Source: Bidens hawaiensis (lineage: Eukaryota; Streptophyta; Magnoliopsida; Asterales; Asteraceae). Taken from it: a stretch of 64,000 bases of DNA. The notes below the pieces were generated by a model. It saw nothing but the letters and a program-made list of their open reading frames with translations, did no database searches and was not told the DNA's origin. Each line of letters begins with the position of its first letter. Within the stretch, counting starts at the first letter, position 1. The position numbers and the translations under genes were made by a program. The stretch is from positions 62,001-126,000 of the forward strand of contig JAIQDT010004213.1 in the NCBI GenBank assembly GCA_021521415.1, in the 5' to 3' direction. This document shows positions 1 through 10,225 of the stretch, piece by piece.

Positions 1-1
1 C

Positions 2-220
2 ACCAAAAATCCTGTACAACATTCTAAAACGAAACATATCGAGATTTGATATCATTTTATACGGGATTGTTATGAAAAGAAATTAATTGATCTTGAGAAA
101 GTACACACAGATTTTTAAAAAGCCGATCTATTTACCAAAGCGTTTGATAAAACACGTTTTACTTTCTTGCTTGGTTTAAATGGATTGAAGACCCTTGCTG
201 AGATCCTAAAATTAGGATAA
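2..220 (+). pseudogene. Ty1/copia pol C-terminal remnant (end of RNase H)
   Basis: The plus frame starting at base 2 translates to the characteristic copia pol tail: a KNPVQHSKTKHIE-like stretch, then YHFIRDCYEKK, then KADLFTKAF, ending at TAA 218-220. This is the last ~70 codons of RNase H in copia elements; the rest of pol lies left of the window. Two in-frame stops break it. TGA at 47-49 stands where the family has Arg, and TAA at 116-118 where a Gln codon is expected, so both fit C-to-T changes. I infer that it belongs to the same plus-strand element as the extra ORF at about 2950-4677 and the LTR at 4712-5281, because the order pol, spacer, ORF, polypurine tract, LTR is collinear. Confidence 0.85.
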
Positions 221-269
221 TTATCTTTTAATTGCTTTATAGATTTAGTCTTATTTTTTTTTATGTTTT

Positions 270-545
270 TAGGTTTTAGGAGGAGAAATCTAGAAAAAAA
301 AACAAAAAGAATGTGTTTTTAGCTTGTATAGATAAAATCCAAAAACATTAAAAAAAATTAAAGAAAAATTCAAAAATTTTGAAAAACCAAAAAGAATGTG
401 ATTTAGATTTTGTACAGAAAAATCTGAAAATCCAAAAAGATTGTGAAATTTATTTTGTTTATAAGAAATTTGAAAAAGACAAAAATATTGTGTTTTAAAG
501 TTTGTATAGAGAAAATCCAAAAAGATTTTTAGATTATTTTCTCGC
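270..545. repeat. Degenerate ~50-bp tandem repeat in copia 3' spacer
   Basis: About five imperfect units follow each other, each starting near CAAAAAGA(A/T)TGTG and containing a variant of TTTGTATAGA and AAAATCCAAAAA. The block lies just after the pol stop, before the long non-coding spacer of the plus copia element. Open frames over it on the minus strand are a by-product of the AT-rich repeat. Confidence 0.6.
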
Positions 546-1944
546 TGAAAATTACGTCGGTTATTTAAGTTTGTGAAGCATGCTTGCATGTCTTGGTCCT
601 ATGATTCACTTGTGAATTGATGGTTAGCCATTTATTTATACTCTTAAGTTAACTGGGGCGATTAAATTTCTCTTTATTTTGTTTTATGCTTCTCAAAATT
701 TTGAGTTTTGAAGCAAAAAGAGAAAATGATAGTACATTGATTATCTTGACCCCAAGTTCAGCAAAAAGTAAGCTTAAAAGACTGCGTGCTTAATTGCATT
801 GGTGCATTGGTAGGTCTTAAAACAACCCAGTAGAGTAAAGTATGTGATATAAACATAAAGAAATGCCAAATTGAAAGGGGTGTTAGTCTCTAGCAAAAGT
901 CTTGGTGAGGGTGGCAGAAATGTAATAACCATTCATACTCAAGCCTTATATTTGTTGATCACCCAAAACTACAATAAAGCAAATAACAAGCTTTAGGATT
1001 CTGGACACTGTGAGTCTTTATGCGGCTTAACCATCTGGGTATTCATATGCATGAATATTTCACTCGCTTTCTAAAGCAAACCCAAAGTCATTAAACTTGA
1101 TCACCGCTTTACTTCGTACAATTTAAATTACTGACTTGATCAAAATCCGCTGTTAGTCATACAATTGTTCCTCCCTTGCGTGCGTCATAATACCATTAAG
1201 AAACGGACCCCAGGGGATACAATGTATGTAAGCCGACAGATGGACTCGTGTATACTCACTCACAGTAAAGGAAACTTGATGCATTGCTCAAAATTTCTAC
1301 AATTGGTATCAAATTTTTGATCAACAATATAATGGTTTAAGTCAAGTTAGGGTGATTTGGCAAAAATCAAATTAAGCTTGAACCGAGATTAGAGGCTGAT
1401 AATTTCTGATATTCTATGCTCTAATTGAACTATTCAATCATATCACAAAAATACTTGAATGTGTGTTATTAGACTTATGTGGACAACAATACCAATGACC
1501 GACTTATCGCCAGTCATAATATCGCTGAAATATAAAAATGTGATGGAAGGGCATTTTGGTCAATATGATTCTCTGCTCAAACTCAACAAAATTACAAAAA
1601 TATGTACTGCTTTTGATAAAATCATTGAAAAATACAAAAAGATTGTCTATTTTTTTATTAGTTCGGATATTCTTCTGTAAATACATTCTTTAATTCTTTT
1701 AAATTTTCTCAAAATACCAAAAATAATTTCGTCTTCTTTATACAAAATATTTAAATAAATTTTTAAGTTAAGTTTCGGAAATCTAAAGCAAGTTTAAAGT
1801 ATTTGGTTGTCGGAATATAAGGGTTTCTCGATAATTTACTTAAATAATTTATTTAATTTTCATTACTTAATTCCTTAATTTATTCATTTAATAATTTATT
1901 TTAAAATTAAATAAAAGAGTTTAATATTAAATAAAAGAGTTTAA
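546..1944. other. Non-coding spacer of the plus copia element
   Basis: No supported gene. The sequence is AT-rich with short spurious frames only (for example 1459-1680). It lies between the end of pol and the downstream ORF and is inferred to be internal element sequence. From about 1830 to 1940 it becomes TTTAATT/AATAAA-rich. Confidence 0.5.
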
Positions 1945-2215
1945 TTCGCTAAACTCCCATTCGTTATGTATGGATAACGAACTAGGTGATTCTTTAGCGA
2001 ACTAGCTTCTGGTTCGCTAACCTAATTCGCTTCCGCACTCTGTAACGAATCATCCCTTCGTTATACATATTTAACGAATCATGACACGAATTATGTCTTG
2101 ATTCGCTATCTTTAATTTAACGAATCACATTGTGATTCGCTAACATAAGGTAACGAATTGAGTTAGCGAATGGGCTAATTCGCTAACTTTAAATTAAACG
2201 AATCGTCTGATTCGT
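1945..2215. repeat. TTCGTTA/TAACGAA motif cluster upstream of the extra copia ORF
   Basis: Roughly fifteen copies of variants of (A/G)TTCG(T/C)TA and its complement TA(A/G)CGAA(T/C) occur in both orientations in 270 bp. The cluster directly precedes a TATA-like box at 2246. The same motif dominates the copia LTRs and four of the five gypsy LTR copies in this window. Confidence 0.75.
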
Positions 2216-2245
2216 ACAAGTTGTGCCTAGGGTTTCGTGCACTGC

Positions 2246-2253
2246 TATATAAG
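2246..2253 (+). promoter_or_regulatory. Possible internal TATA box
   Basis: TATATAAG lies just downstream of the motif cluster and about 700-900 bp upstream of the extra ORF. It is followed by CT-rich, leader-like sequence. The arrangement of motif cluster, TATA and leader copies that of the LTR U3 region. This suggests a separate promoter for the downstream ORF, but it is inference from position only. Confidence 0.35.
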
Positions 2254-2949
2254 ACAAGAAAACGAATAGTATTCCACTGTTCGTCTTCTTTCTTCATCTT
2301 TAAGAAACTATTCAAATTCTCTCTGATATTTTCGATCTTTAAGTCTGAACATTTCAAAGATTATTTTGAGTTTATAAGGTATAACTGATCTTGGCAATAT
2401 CAATTTCGTCAAAAATGGTCATGTATTAACTGCTAAATTATGAAATTTTAGGGGTTTAAGGGTTCTGAACCTTTGAAATTTTTTTTTTGTGTATAATTTA
2501 TGTTATTAATTGTATGATTTTGATATCAGTATGATCGGAATCACTTTCCGATACCCTTGGTGGACTCTAATCAATATTTGATTATTGTTTACTGGGTTAA
2601 TTATTGTTGTGTGTTCTTGATGTTCACTGTTGGTTCGTTTGATTATTAGCACATTTGGGTATTGAGTCTCAATCTCTTTCACCTACATTCACTAGTGTGT
2701 TTCCGAGCTCAACGAGCTGATTATATTGTTGATTCGACGATAGTTATGGTCTAATTGAATCTGAGTTTAAGATGTTGACTATTGTTGTTCATGTTAATTT
2801 TGACCTTGACTTTGTGAAGTAAAAAAAAAAACAAGTCTTAATTTTGACCATTCGTTAGTCTTAGCGAATTGGAACTGTTTCGTGTCCAATTCGTTAAGAT
2901 TTTACAATTCGTTAATTTTGAGGCCTCCTGCTGTGTTGTCTACAGTATC

Positions 2950-4677
2950 TTCCACCATATCAATGAGACCTCCTCCTCTGCCAACAACTACTCTTCCTCC
3001 ACCTCCGCCTAGTGATGTCTCATTCATGAGAATCACTCGGCCTCAAGGACCTGTTCAACCTGTTCATCCATCTGTATATAACTTGCCACCAGGTCGACAA
3101 ACGGAAATGCTGCTTAATCTGCTACATTTATATGAAAATAAATGGCAGCTAACCGACAAACTCAAGAACGACTCATGGAGAATCAACGAAAGATGATGAG
3201 TTATATTTCTTTCTGTCAAAAGGAGACCAAGGCGTTACGTACGATTGTTGAGTCTCAGGGGGTGAAATTAAAGGAACAAGATGAGTTGATTTTACAATTA
3301 ACTTGTAAAGAAGATGCCCTCAAGAAACTCAAAAATGATGATGATGATCCTGACGAGTCTGATGCAGGAGGTGAGCCTAAACAATCGCACGGTTCATCCT
3401 CTGGTGATGGTGTTAGTGGCGCTGATGATTCGAACAAGCAGATAATTTCATATCAAGATCCAACAGCTGCCAAGCCAATAGAAATGATTGAGGCTAACAC
3501 GGTGATTTTTATTGATGAATGGGGGATGGTTAGAAGTGTGGTGAACAAAGATGAGATACAGATCGGTGAGTTTATGATTAGATCTTTGACAAGGGAGCAG
3601 ATCTCGATTCTACTTGGGCTAAATGACAATCATCTGACTGCATTAGAGACTGAGCCCGATGCCGAAGTGATCAATGAGGATGAAATAGAAGTTGATCCGT
3701 TATTTATGGATACGGATTTTATTTATGAGAACGAGGAGATTGAGATGGAGGATGTGACAGCTGAACCGGACTTGTATCAACACGCAAATGTTGATCAAGG
3801 TGCTCCGGTATTTCATGAAGACGTAATTAAAGAGACTGAGGATGATTTGGAGAAGATTGTGCAGCGAACTGTTCCTTCACTCAAAGAAGTGACTGATGAT
3901 GACATTGAAAGATGGTTCAAACGCCAGAAAGTGGGTAAGATCATCAGTGTTTTTCGGTATGTAGATAAAGAAAGAAAGGATACCACTGCTGCTTGGATTG
4001 AGGCAAATCAGATGACTACCTTCAAGACTGTTTCTAAGGTAAATGGTGATATTGTCTCCTGGATCTATGATTCAGACCTTAAGGTATGTATTGTTAAATG
4101 GGAAAAAGGTGTCCAATATTACGAGAGGATAATGGATGTTTTAACACTACCGCGTTGGGATGTACGCACCCTCGCGAGACGTCCATTTATGAATCGTGGG
4201 GGTAACCGAACTGCTGAGTGGTTTCATCAACACTTACTGTTCGAGGTCAATCATGGTTTCAAATTCTTCAAGCCCCAGGTCCCATGACGTAAACGTACTG
4301 ATGAGATTGATCCAAGGACCGGCTGGAAGAAACTTGTCTTGAAAGTGAAGCCACCAAAGACAATGAAAAAGGTTCCTGTGAAGACAATGCCTCAAGATAT
4401 TTATCTGTCTTTCAACCGTTGGTACTATGACAATCATACTGGCGAGGCCGTTATTGTTCGTGGTCGAGGACTACAGACTGAGCTCATCAAGATAATCGAT
4501 CCGATGTGGTTGGTTAATTTGTCAGAGACAGACAATGACGTGCTACACAGGAAGCAGATTTTGTTTGAACGCCAAGAAGATTACGACCTGGCTATGCAAT
4601 TCCAACGTGTCATTCGTGTATGCCATGAACATGGGATTCATAGTTGCAGAGATTGGCAGACAAAGCGTTTCAAATAA
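2950..4677 (+). pseudogene. Extra ORF downstream of copia pol (unknown function), broken
   Basis: Two overlapping frames and one in-frame continuation make one decayed reading frame. The first part (ATG near 2961, stop 3194-3196) is proline-rich (LPPPPPSD) and ends in a frame overlapping the second (ATG 3142). The second runs about 380 codons to TGA 4285-4287, then stays open in the same frame to TAA 4675-4677. So one frameshift near 3142-3196 and one stop split it. The middle part is very acidic (DDDDPDESD; many E/D), and the C-terminal third is basic and Trp/Tyr-rich. I recognise no catalytic domain. The position between pol and the 3' LTR is where SIRE-type copia elements keep an env-like ORF, but I see no signal peptide or membrane segment, so I do not call it env. 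It resembles, from memory only, unnamed ORFs of Asteraceae copia elements. Confidence 0.6.
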
Positions 4678-4696
4678 GTTAAAGACAAAGAGCTCA

Positions 4697-4711
4697 AGAC
4701 GAGGGGGTGTC
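4697..4711 (+). other. Polypurine tract of plus copia element
   Basis: A purine-rich stretch, AGACGAGGGGG followed by TGTC, lies immediately before the LTR start TGTTAGTG at 4712. This is the expected site for plus-strand DNA priming and marks the following LTR as the 3' LTR. Confidence 0.6.
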
Positions 4712-4822
4712 TGTTAGTGCACGGTTTTGTTTCTAGAGTCTTTGTATTTATTGTTTATGTTTATTTGATAATTAAATGTAATATTTAATGTTTATATTTA
4801 TCTAATTCGTTAAAGTTATGTC

Positions 4823-5022
4823 TAGTTCGCTAGGAATGTTAGCGAACTAAGACTAGTTCGTTAAGATTGAGTCTAGTTCGCTAGGGATGTTAGCGAACTA
4901 GGACATTATAATGTATTCCCTCCTGATTCGTTAGGGGATGTTAACGAATCAGGGGGTGGTTCGTTAAGTTAAATTATGTAACGAAGGGGAAGCTGGTTCG
5001 CTAGGGGATGTTAGCGAACCAG
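4823..5022. repeat. Array of four perfect hairpins in the copia LTR U3
   Basis: Stem pairs are 4823-4832/4840-4849 (10 bp), 4873-4883/4891-4901 (11 bp), 4922-4933/4942-4953 (12 bp) and 4993-5003/5012-5022 (11 bp). All have 7-8 nt loops of the form GG(G)(A/G)ATGT. Stems are variants of CTAGTTCGCTA, CCTGATTCGTTA and CTGGTTCGCTA, and both arms change together. The array ends 9 bp before the TATA box. Confidence 0.9.
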
Positions 5023-5031
5023 GTCACCTTC

Positions 5032-5039
5032 TATATATA
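5032..5039 (+). promoter_or_regulatory. TATA box of plus copia LTR
   Basis: TATATATA at 5032-5039 lies between the U3 hairpin array and a CT-rich leader. The minus LTR has the same box at the same relative place (10047-10056), so transcription probably starts about 30 bp downstream. Confidence 0.7.
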
Positions 5040-5281
5040 GTGAACCACTGTTCACTTGTAAATAGTCGTTTTGAGAGAATTAAGATTATTCAGAAAAGTT
5101 TAAAGTATTTTCTCTCTCTCAAGCTTCACGTTAAACTTATTGATAATCTATATACATACGTAGAACATCGAATCAAGTGGTATTGATTATGAGATCAATC
5201 TATATTATTATAACTGACAGATCTGAGATCTGGGTTAATAGCTATTGACTGTTGGTTATTGTTAAAGTACGGGATCAAACA

Positions 5282-5498
5282 CACTTAATAAATTATGATC
5301 CACCTTGTCACAATAATTGACCTTTTCAAAAGTAATGTGACCATTCGAAACTTCACCTTCCTGTGTGATCATGACCCCAGAATTCCCAGCAAAAGCTACA
5401 TAACCTCCTTGAATATTTCTTATGTTGGTCAATAGGTTGAGATTTCCAGTGACATGACGAGAACATCCGCTGTCCATTATCCAGTTTTCACCAGACAC
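5282..5498 (-). pseudogene. Copia aspartic protease (truncated)
   Basis: The frame contains WIMDSGCSRHVTG, the copia protease active site (D-S-G) with its usual flanks, and reaches VDHNLLSV, where copia proteases normally continue into the LSVSQL-like segment and integrase. Instead the coding sequence hits the end of the inverted LTR at 5281, giving a short chimeric tail. Upstream (5500-5737) the polyprotein frame is closed by stops. The protease would mature gag-pol in the virus-like particle; this copy is dead by truncation. Confidence 0.85.
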
Positions 5499-5737
5499 AG
5501 TCTTGGATGTACCCTACACACAATGTAAAAGTGATTAGTTCAAAAAGCCAGCCCAGGCCTCAGTCTTGGGCACCTTTTGTGAGTCTATTTGATCAGTAAT
5601 TTGAACAGACTTCAGCTGTTGTTCAGCAACTTGAGAATATGTTGCAGGCTTCCTAGACTTTCATCTCAGATAAGCAGATTGAACAATATTTCAATTCGTG
5701 TTCCTACATACGGGCTCAGTTGGAACGAATTTTGGTT

Positions 5738-7330
5738 TCACTTGACCATGATTTCATTCACATGAATTACCTTTCGAGGATTCACGTTAGAAAACATGAT
5801 ATGTGTATCATCCTCACACGACATTGGTCGTTTCAAAATCTCCTTCATCACAGGAATCGGTTTAGAATGATCCTTGACAAAAGGATGGAGATTTTGAGTT
5901 TTCTGTTGACCACAGTTTCTCACCACATGACCTTGTTGACCACACAAAAAGCTACTTCGCATGTCAATATAACCATGTTGAGGTCTGGCAGAAACATATG
6001 AAACCGAAGGTTGATAACTTACATTTTCAGTGAATCGTTTGGCCAAATCATCAGAAGTGACAGACTTCTTTTTCATGTAAAAGTCAAGATTAGAACAATT
6101 GTAAAAACTTTTCAATGTATCTGTTCCAGTTGATTTGACAAAATGAACCTTTTTAGCTTGTTTTAACAATTGTTTTGCTTTCAATACTGGGTCTGATGAC
6201 TTTGATGTTTTGGCACAAACATATTGACGTTCCAACTCTTTCAACTTGTCAGTTTTATTGTAAAAGACGCTCTCAATTAGTTCTGGTTTAATGATACTAA
6301 TCGGGATATCTTTTTCAGTGAACATCGTGTCCATACCCTTTAACTTAAAAACTCTAGCAGATGATGGCTTAGAACTAGGAGGATTAATGAAACGCATCAA
6401 TTCCTCATCAGAAATTTTTGGTTTCTCTGATTTCTTTGCCTTCACAGGTTTAACTTTCACTTGTTCTGCCTTTGTCACATGAGGCTTGTGTGAACTATAC
6501 ACAGCTTCCTCAAATTCATGAGGCTCACAAAGAATATGATTAGAACTAGGAATGTTCTTATTCTTGTGTATAACCTCTGGTTCAAATACATCCTCAATAA
6601 TTACTTTGTCAACATTCTCAACAAAGACTTTGTTGCTTTCAACATGAGGTTTTGGAGGAGCAAATTAGGTTTTAACAGTTTCAGATTTAACAGGTTTAGG
6701 ATTTTCTGAAATAACAGGTTCTTTCACAATTACCTCTTCTTCCTTTTTAGCAAAAGGGTTAATTTTATAATCATTGTGAAATGGTGGAGGAATCTCAACA
6801 AAACCTATCCCTTTCTTAGAATCCTTTTGTTTTCCAGATACTTCAATAATTTCATTCAACAAGAACGAAGAGTTTCGAAATTTACCCAATTTTTTCTTCA
6901 ATTCAAGAACCTCATTCTCAAGCTCGGTTATCTTTGAACGATGTTTCAAGATTTCATGAAACTTTTGGTCATTAATCGTCATTTTCACAGATAACTCAGC
7001 TTTGAGATCATGGTTACTTATCGACAATGCTTCAATCTTTTCTCGAGATCTCATTTGAGATTCAAGGGATTGTCGATAAGTATCCTTCAGAGAAGCAATT
7101 TCTCTCACTAGATTATCATTATGATTTTTTAAAGATTCTAACTTAGATTTGTTAGATTCACATTCAACACATGTTACCTTAACAAATGAAGTAGCAGAGA
7201 TAGAATGACTAACCTCATTGATCTTGCCATGCAAGCAAACACCGTTGGAGGCTTGTCACAAGAATCATCAGAATCAGATCCAGAATCATTGTCAGAGGAC
7301 ATTTCACTTCCATTTGCATCTTGGAATTAT
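5738..7330 (-). pseudogene. Copia gag-pol spacer: coiled coil plus second zinc knuckle
   Basis: The frame starts near 7234, is interrupted by TAA at 6665-6667, and resumes in the same frame (segment at 6502-5738). The N-terminal part is heptad-rich and coiled-coil-like (KITELENEVLELKKKLG). The C-terminal part has FLCGQQGHVVRNC, a CCHC knuckle whose first Cys position is occupied by Ser. The stretch before 7234 (acidic, SSDNDSGSDSDD) is in the frame of the preceding gag piece, so a 1-base shift lies near 7230. A stop at 7327-7329 separates it from the gag zinc knuckle. Two knuckles with a long coiled-coil linker before the protease are common in Asteraceae copia polyproteins as I recall them. 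Confidence 0.75.
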
Positions 7331-8148
7331 TTTGTCAGCCCAAACATAGCCAAATTAGCTTGAGTTTCATTACACAAAAGTTGTTGTGACCAATCATTTC
7401 CATCAGCTAACATTGCCTGTGACCCAGAAGTAGATGGTTTCTTTTCAGCATCACTACCTCGTGGTGTAGAAGAATTTTGATATTGACCACGAGGACCGGT
7501 ATACTCCTTTTTCGGTTTGTCACATTCCTTTGCAAAGTGCCCGAACTCTTGACAGTTATAACATTTCACTTTTAGCTTGTCAAATCCCAATTTCTTATTC
7601 AAGGCGAGAAGTTCTTTACCAGTCCTTTGCATGAATCTTTTAACCTTACGGACAATCATAGCCATGTTCCACTTCAAATCCATAATCTCTAAATCATCTG
7701 GATCAATCTGATCATAATCCTCATCAGTTATATCACTTGTGGCTATCTTACTACTCACCAAGTTTTCATATGAAGACAAGAAGGCTGTTAAAAAAGCAAA
7801 ATTCTGTTCAGCTTCCTTCATGTTGACACTAGGTGATGAAGCAAATGGATTAGTAGTAATTGAACTTCCAGAACCACCAGATGATCCAGAATTACCAGCA
7901 CTGTAAAAACATGCTCTTGGATCATTAAAGATAGCTGATTTATTTTCACTAGCAGCTTGGGTAAGGAAAGCAGTTATCGGAGAAATAGTTGAACTTAGAG
8001 GCATACTTCCAACATAGAAAGCTGGATCTTGATTTTCCTTGGAAGATTTCTGACACTTAAGATCGTATTCTCGTGCTTCAATCTTTTGCAAGAATTCAAT
8101 TGCAGTCAAATCTTCATTCAAGAAATAGTTATTTTCTTTCGAAACCAT
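7327..8148 (-). pseudogene. Copia gag C-terminal part with CCHC zinc knuckle
   Basis: Residues include CYNCQEFGHFAKEC, a complete CX2CX4HX4C RNA-binding knuckle (about 7525-7566), followed by a basic stretch. Upstream is FLNEDLTAIEFLQKIEAREYDLK. The frame differs from the N-terminal gag piece by one base, with the shift near 8140-8160. Part of the gag core that usually lies between the two pieces seems deleted, because the usual LP..W segment is not visible. It ends at TAA 7327-7329. Confidence 0.8.
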
Positions 8149-8752
8149 TAAAAATATGGAATAAAAATTTTTTTAGTACACTCATAATAGTGTCAATCTT
8201 ATCCATCTCAAAAACTTCCATTTTCATCTTATCTATCTCAGCAATTAAATTATTAAATCTGTTAATCATCTCTTCAACTGTTTCACCATTCAATAAATTA
8301 AAGTTTCGAAATTGAAACTTAAGCATCACCTTCTTACTCTCAGCTGTATTTCCCATACTTCGCATACGAAGATGTTGGAATAAAGAAGCACATCTCTTTA
8401 TACTACCTACTCGGTGAAAGATATTTTCGGGTAAAGACATAGTAAGAGTAGAATAAGCCTTTATCTCGATCTCTAATGCTTTCTTCTCTTCTTGGGAATA
8501 TTGAGAAATAGCTTTGGGAGTAAAACCAATAGTGTCATCACCGATCATGGGTGCAATATATACCTCATCTAGGCAATAAGAGCAATCAGGATGAACAGAA
8601 CCCAAGTGAGCACGAAAACGGGGTTCCCATTTAGCAAAATCACTAAATTTCATCAAACGTGGACATTTTGATTGTGAACCAATCTCGGTGTCCAGTTGCA
8701 ACATTTGTTGCATCAACATGTTTTGAAAAGCTAATGCATACATACCAGCCAT
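8129..8752 (-). pseudogene. Copia gag N-terminal core
   Basis: The ATG at 8752-8750 opens about 205 codons. The core has features of plant copia gag (UBN2-like): FSDFAKWEPRFRAHL near residue 37, then ALEIEIKAYSTLTMSLP, FQHLRMRSMG and the ETVEEMINRFNNLIAEI segment. This protein builds the virus-like particle. The frame runs out after LKKF, where a frameshift and probable deletion joins the knuckle-containing part (7327-8148). The start is chosen as the first ATG after the leader and fits the usual MAG start. Confidence 0.85.
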
Positions 8753-8789
8753 TTTTGTAAAAGTTTCAAACTCTAAGGATTAAATTAAA

Positions 8790-9809
8790 ATTAGTTAACG
8801 AACTGTAAAACAGTGTAACGAACTGTGAACAGTGTTTAGCGAATCACACTTTAACGAAGTAATGTGTGATCAAGTAACAAATTGGAAATGGTTTTGACGA
8901 ATTAGATGAGTAACGAATTAGATGGTCAACAAACAAGTCAACGAACAAGTCAACTAACGAATTGACTAAGCAAATCACGAAGTGCAAGCTTAGCGAATTT
9001 GAAAGTTCCTGTAACGAATCACAAAGAGATACTTAGCGAATTAGATAACGAACCAGCTACAGTTGATTAACGAATCAACTTATAGCGAATCAGGTTGTTA
9101 CAACCGTTTGTAACAAACTCTGACACAGAATGACACGTGGCAACGGTTGTTATAACACAAATCCCAAGGTAAAGACGTGTCACACGAATCAGTTGGACAC
9201 GAATTGGATTAAGTAGTGAATTGGTTAACGAATCAACCAAAATTCATAACGAATTAGTATAACAATTTAATGAATCTGATAACAATTCGGGTGAACAGTG
9301 TTAACGAATTGACCAAAAAGTCAACGAATCAACAAATCTTCAAATTCGTTTGAAGATCTTCAAATCTTCAAGTGTAATTTCCAGAAACTGGAAATCATAT
9401 TAACACAAAACCCAAACTCAAATCCGTAATAATACTTCGTTTCTAAACCAAATCATTCAACTAAACAACCAAAATACTCGCAAACCAATCGCGAATCCAC
9501 TCGTATCAATCCCGTAACACAAGTACTCTTAACACATATCCAATTTGACCACAAACAATCCCCTGTTTCTCGGCCAAACTCAGATCCAACCAAAACAATC
9601 CAAACACAATCAAAACTCCAATTCCAGTCAATCACACCTATGCAATACCTTAACAACCTCAAATCCAATCCAATTAAGCCATAATCAAACCAAATCAAGC
9701 TCAAATTGAATCAAATTCAAACTGTATTCAAACTTATACCAAAATCAACAATTATAAACTTAATAATATCTATAATTACTCAATTCAAGCGTAAACAAGA
9801 TCACCAAAA
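8790..9809 (-). other. Copia 5' leader, rich in TAACGAA/TTCGTTA motifs
   Basis: About 1 kb between the primer-binding site and gag has no credible frame. From about 8795 to 9350 it carries some twenty copies of TAACGAAT-type motifs, mostly as short inverted or direct repeats. From 9400 to 9780 it becomes AAATCCAA-rich. The same motif class fills the LTR hairpins. The leader would be the packaging and translation-control part of the genomic RNA. Confidence 0.6.
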
Positions 9810-9821
9810 GCTCTGATACCA
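9810..9821 (-). other. Primer-binding site, initiator tRNA-Met type
   Basis: On the minus strand the sequence reads TGGTATCAGAGC, an exact match to the usual plant copia primer-binding site complementary to the 3' end of initiator tRNA-Met. It lies 2 nt after the LTR end at 9824, which fixes the LTR boundary and orientation. Confidence 0.95.
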
Positions 9822-10046
9822 CTTGTTTGAACTCAGGTCTATCTTAATTAGTCCAGATCTGTTAATATTAATAGCCTAAGTACGGTCTAGCTCATAGTTA
9901 CGTTTGATTGTATGTTATGTATATATAGATTATCAGTAGTAGTATGTGTATGTATGTACAATATTAAGATGAAGATCGAGAGAGATTCGGACAGAGTTTT
10001 TCGTTAATTAACTCTCAAAAGCTTAAACTAAACAGTGACAAAGGTC

Positions 10047-10056
10047 ACTATATATA
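10047..10056 (-). promoter_or_regulatory. TATA box of minus copia LTR
   Basis: CTATATATAG (self-complementary) lies directly downstream, in minus-strand sense, of the hairpin block. It is the counterpart of the box at 5032-5039. Confidence 0.65.
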
Positions 10057-10067
10057 GAAGATAGATC

Positions 10068-10225
10068 TAGTTCGCTAACATTCCATAGCGAACTATACTC
10101 TACTTCGTTACATACATAATAAGGTAAATAACTTAACAAATCAACTCCTGATTCGTTAAACATCCTTAACGAAACAGGAGGAAACTAACTTAGATCTAGT
10201 TCGCTAAACATCCTTAGCGAACTAG
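10068..10225. repeat. Three U3 hairpins of the minus copia LTR
   Basis: Stem pairs are 10068-10077/10086-10095 (perfect 10 bp), 10145-10158/10167-10180 (14 bp, one mismatch) and 10196-10206/10215-10225 (perfect 11 bp), each with an 8-nt loop. Stem sequences again use TTCGCTA or TTCGTTA cores. Confidence 0.9.

Larger units (their letters stand above)
4712..5281 (+). mobile_element. 3' LTR of plus-strand copia element
   Basis: The 570-bp LTR starts TGTTAGTGCACGG and ends GGGATCAAACA, so it has TG...CA ends. Its first bases are the reverse complement of the right end of the minus copia LTR (to 10337), and the internal landmarks match: four-hairpin block, TATATATAG box, CT-rich leader. To its right the sequence continues directly into the protease of the minus copia element at 5282, so this element inserted there. 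The target duplication cannot be checked because the 5' LTR is left of the window; the right flank is CACTT. Confidence 0.85.

Noticed and set aside
2950..4677. Calling the extra copia ORF an envelope gene
   Set aside because: Position fits, but no signal peptide, membrane span or coiled-coil fusion region is visible.
9453..9704. 83-codon minus-strand frame in the copia leader
   Set aside because: It lies in an AAATCCAA-rich leader, has no domain, and other leader copies are not known to encode it.
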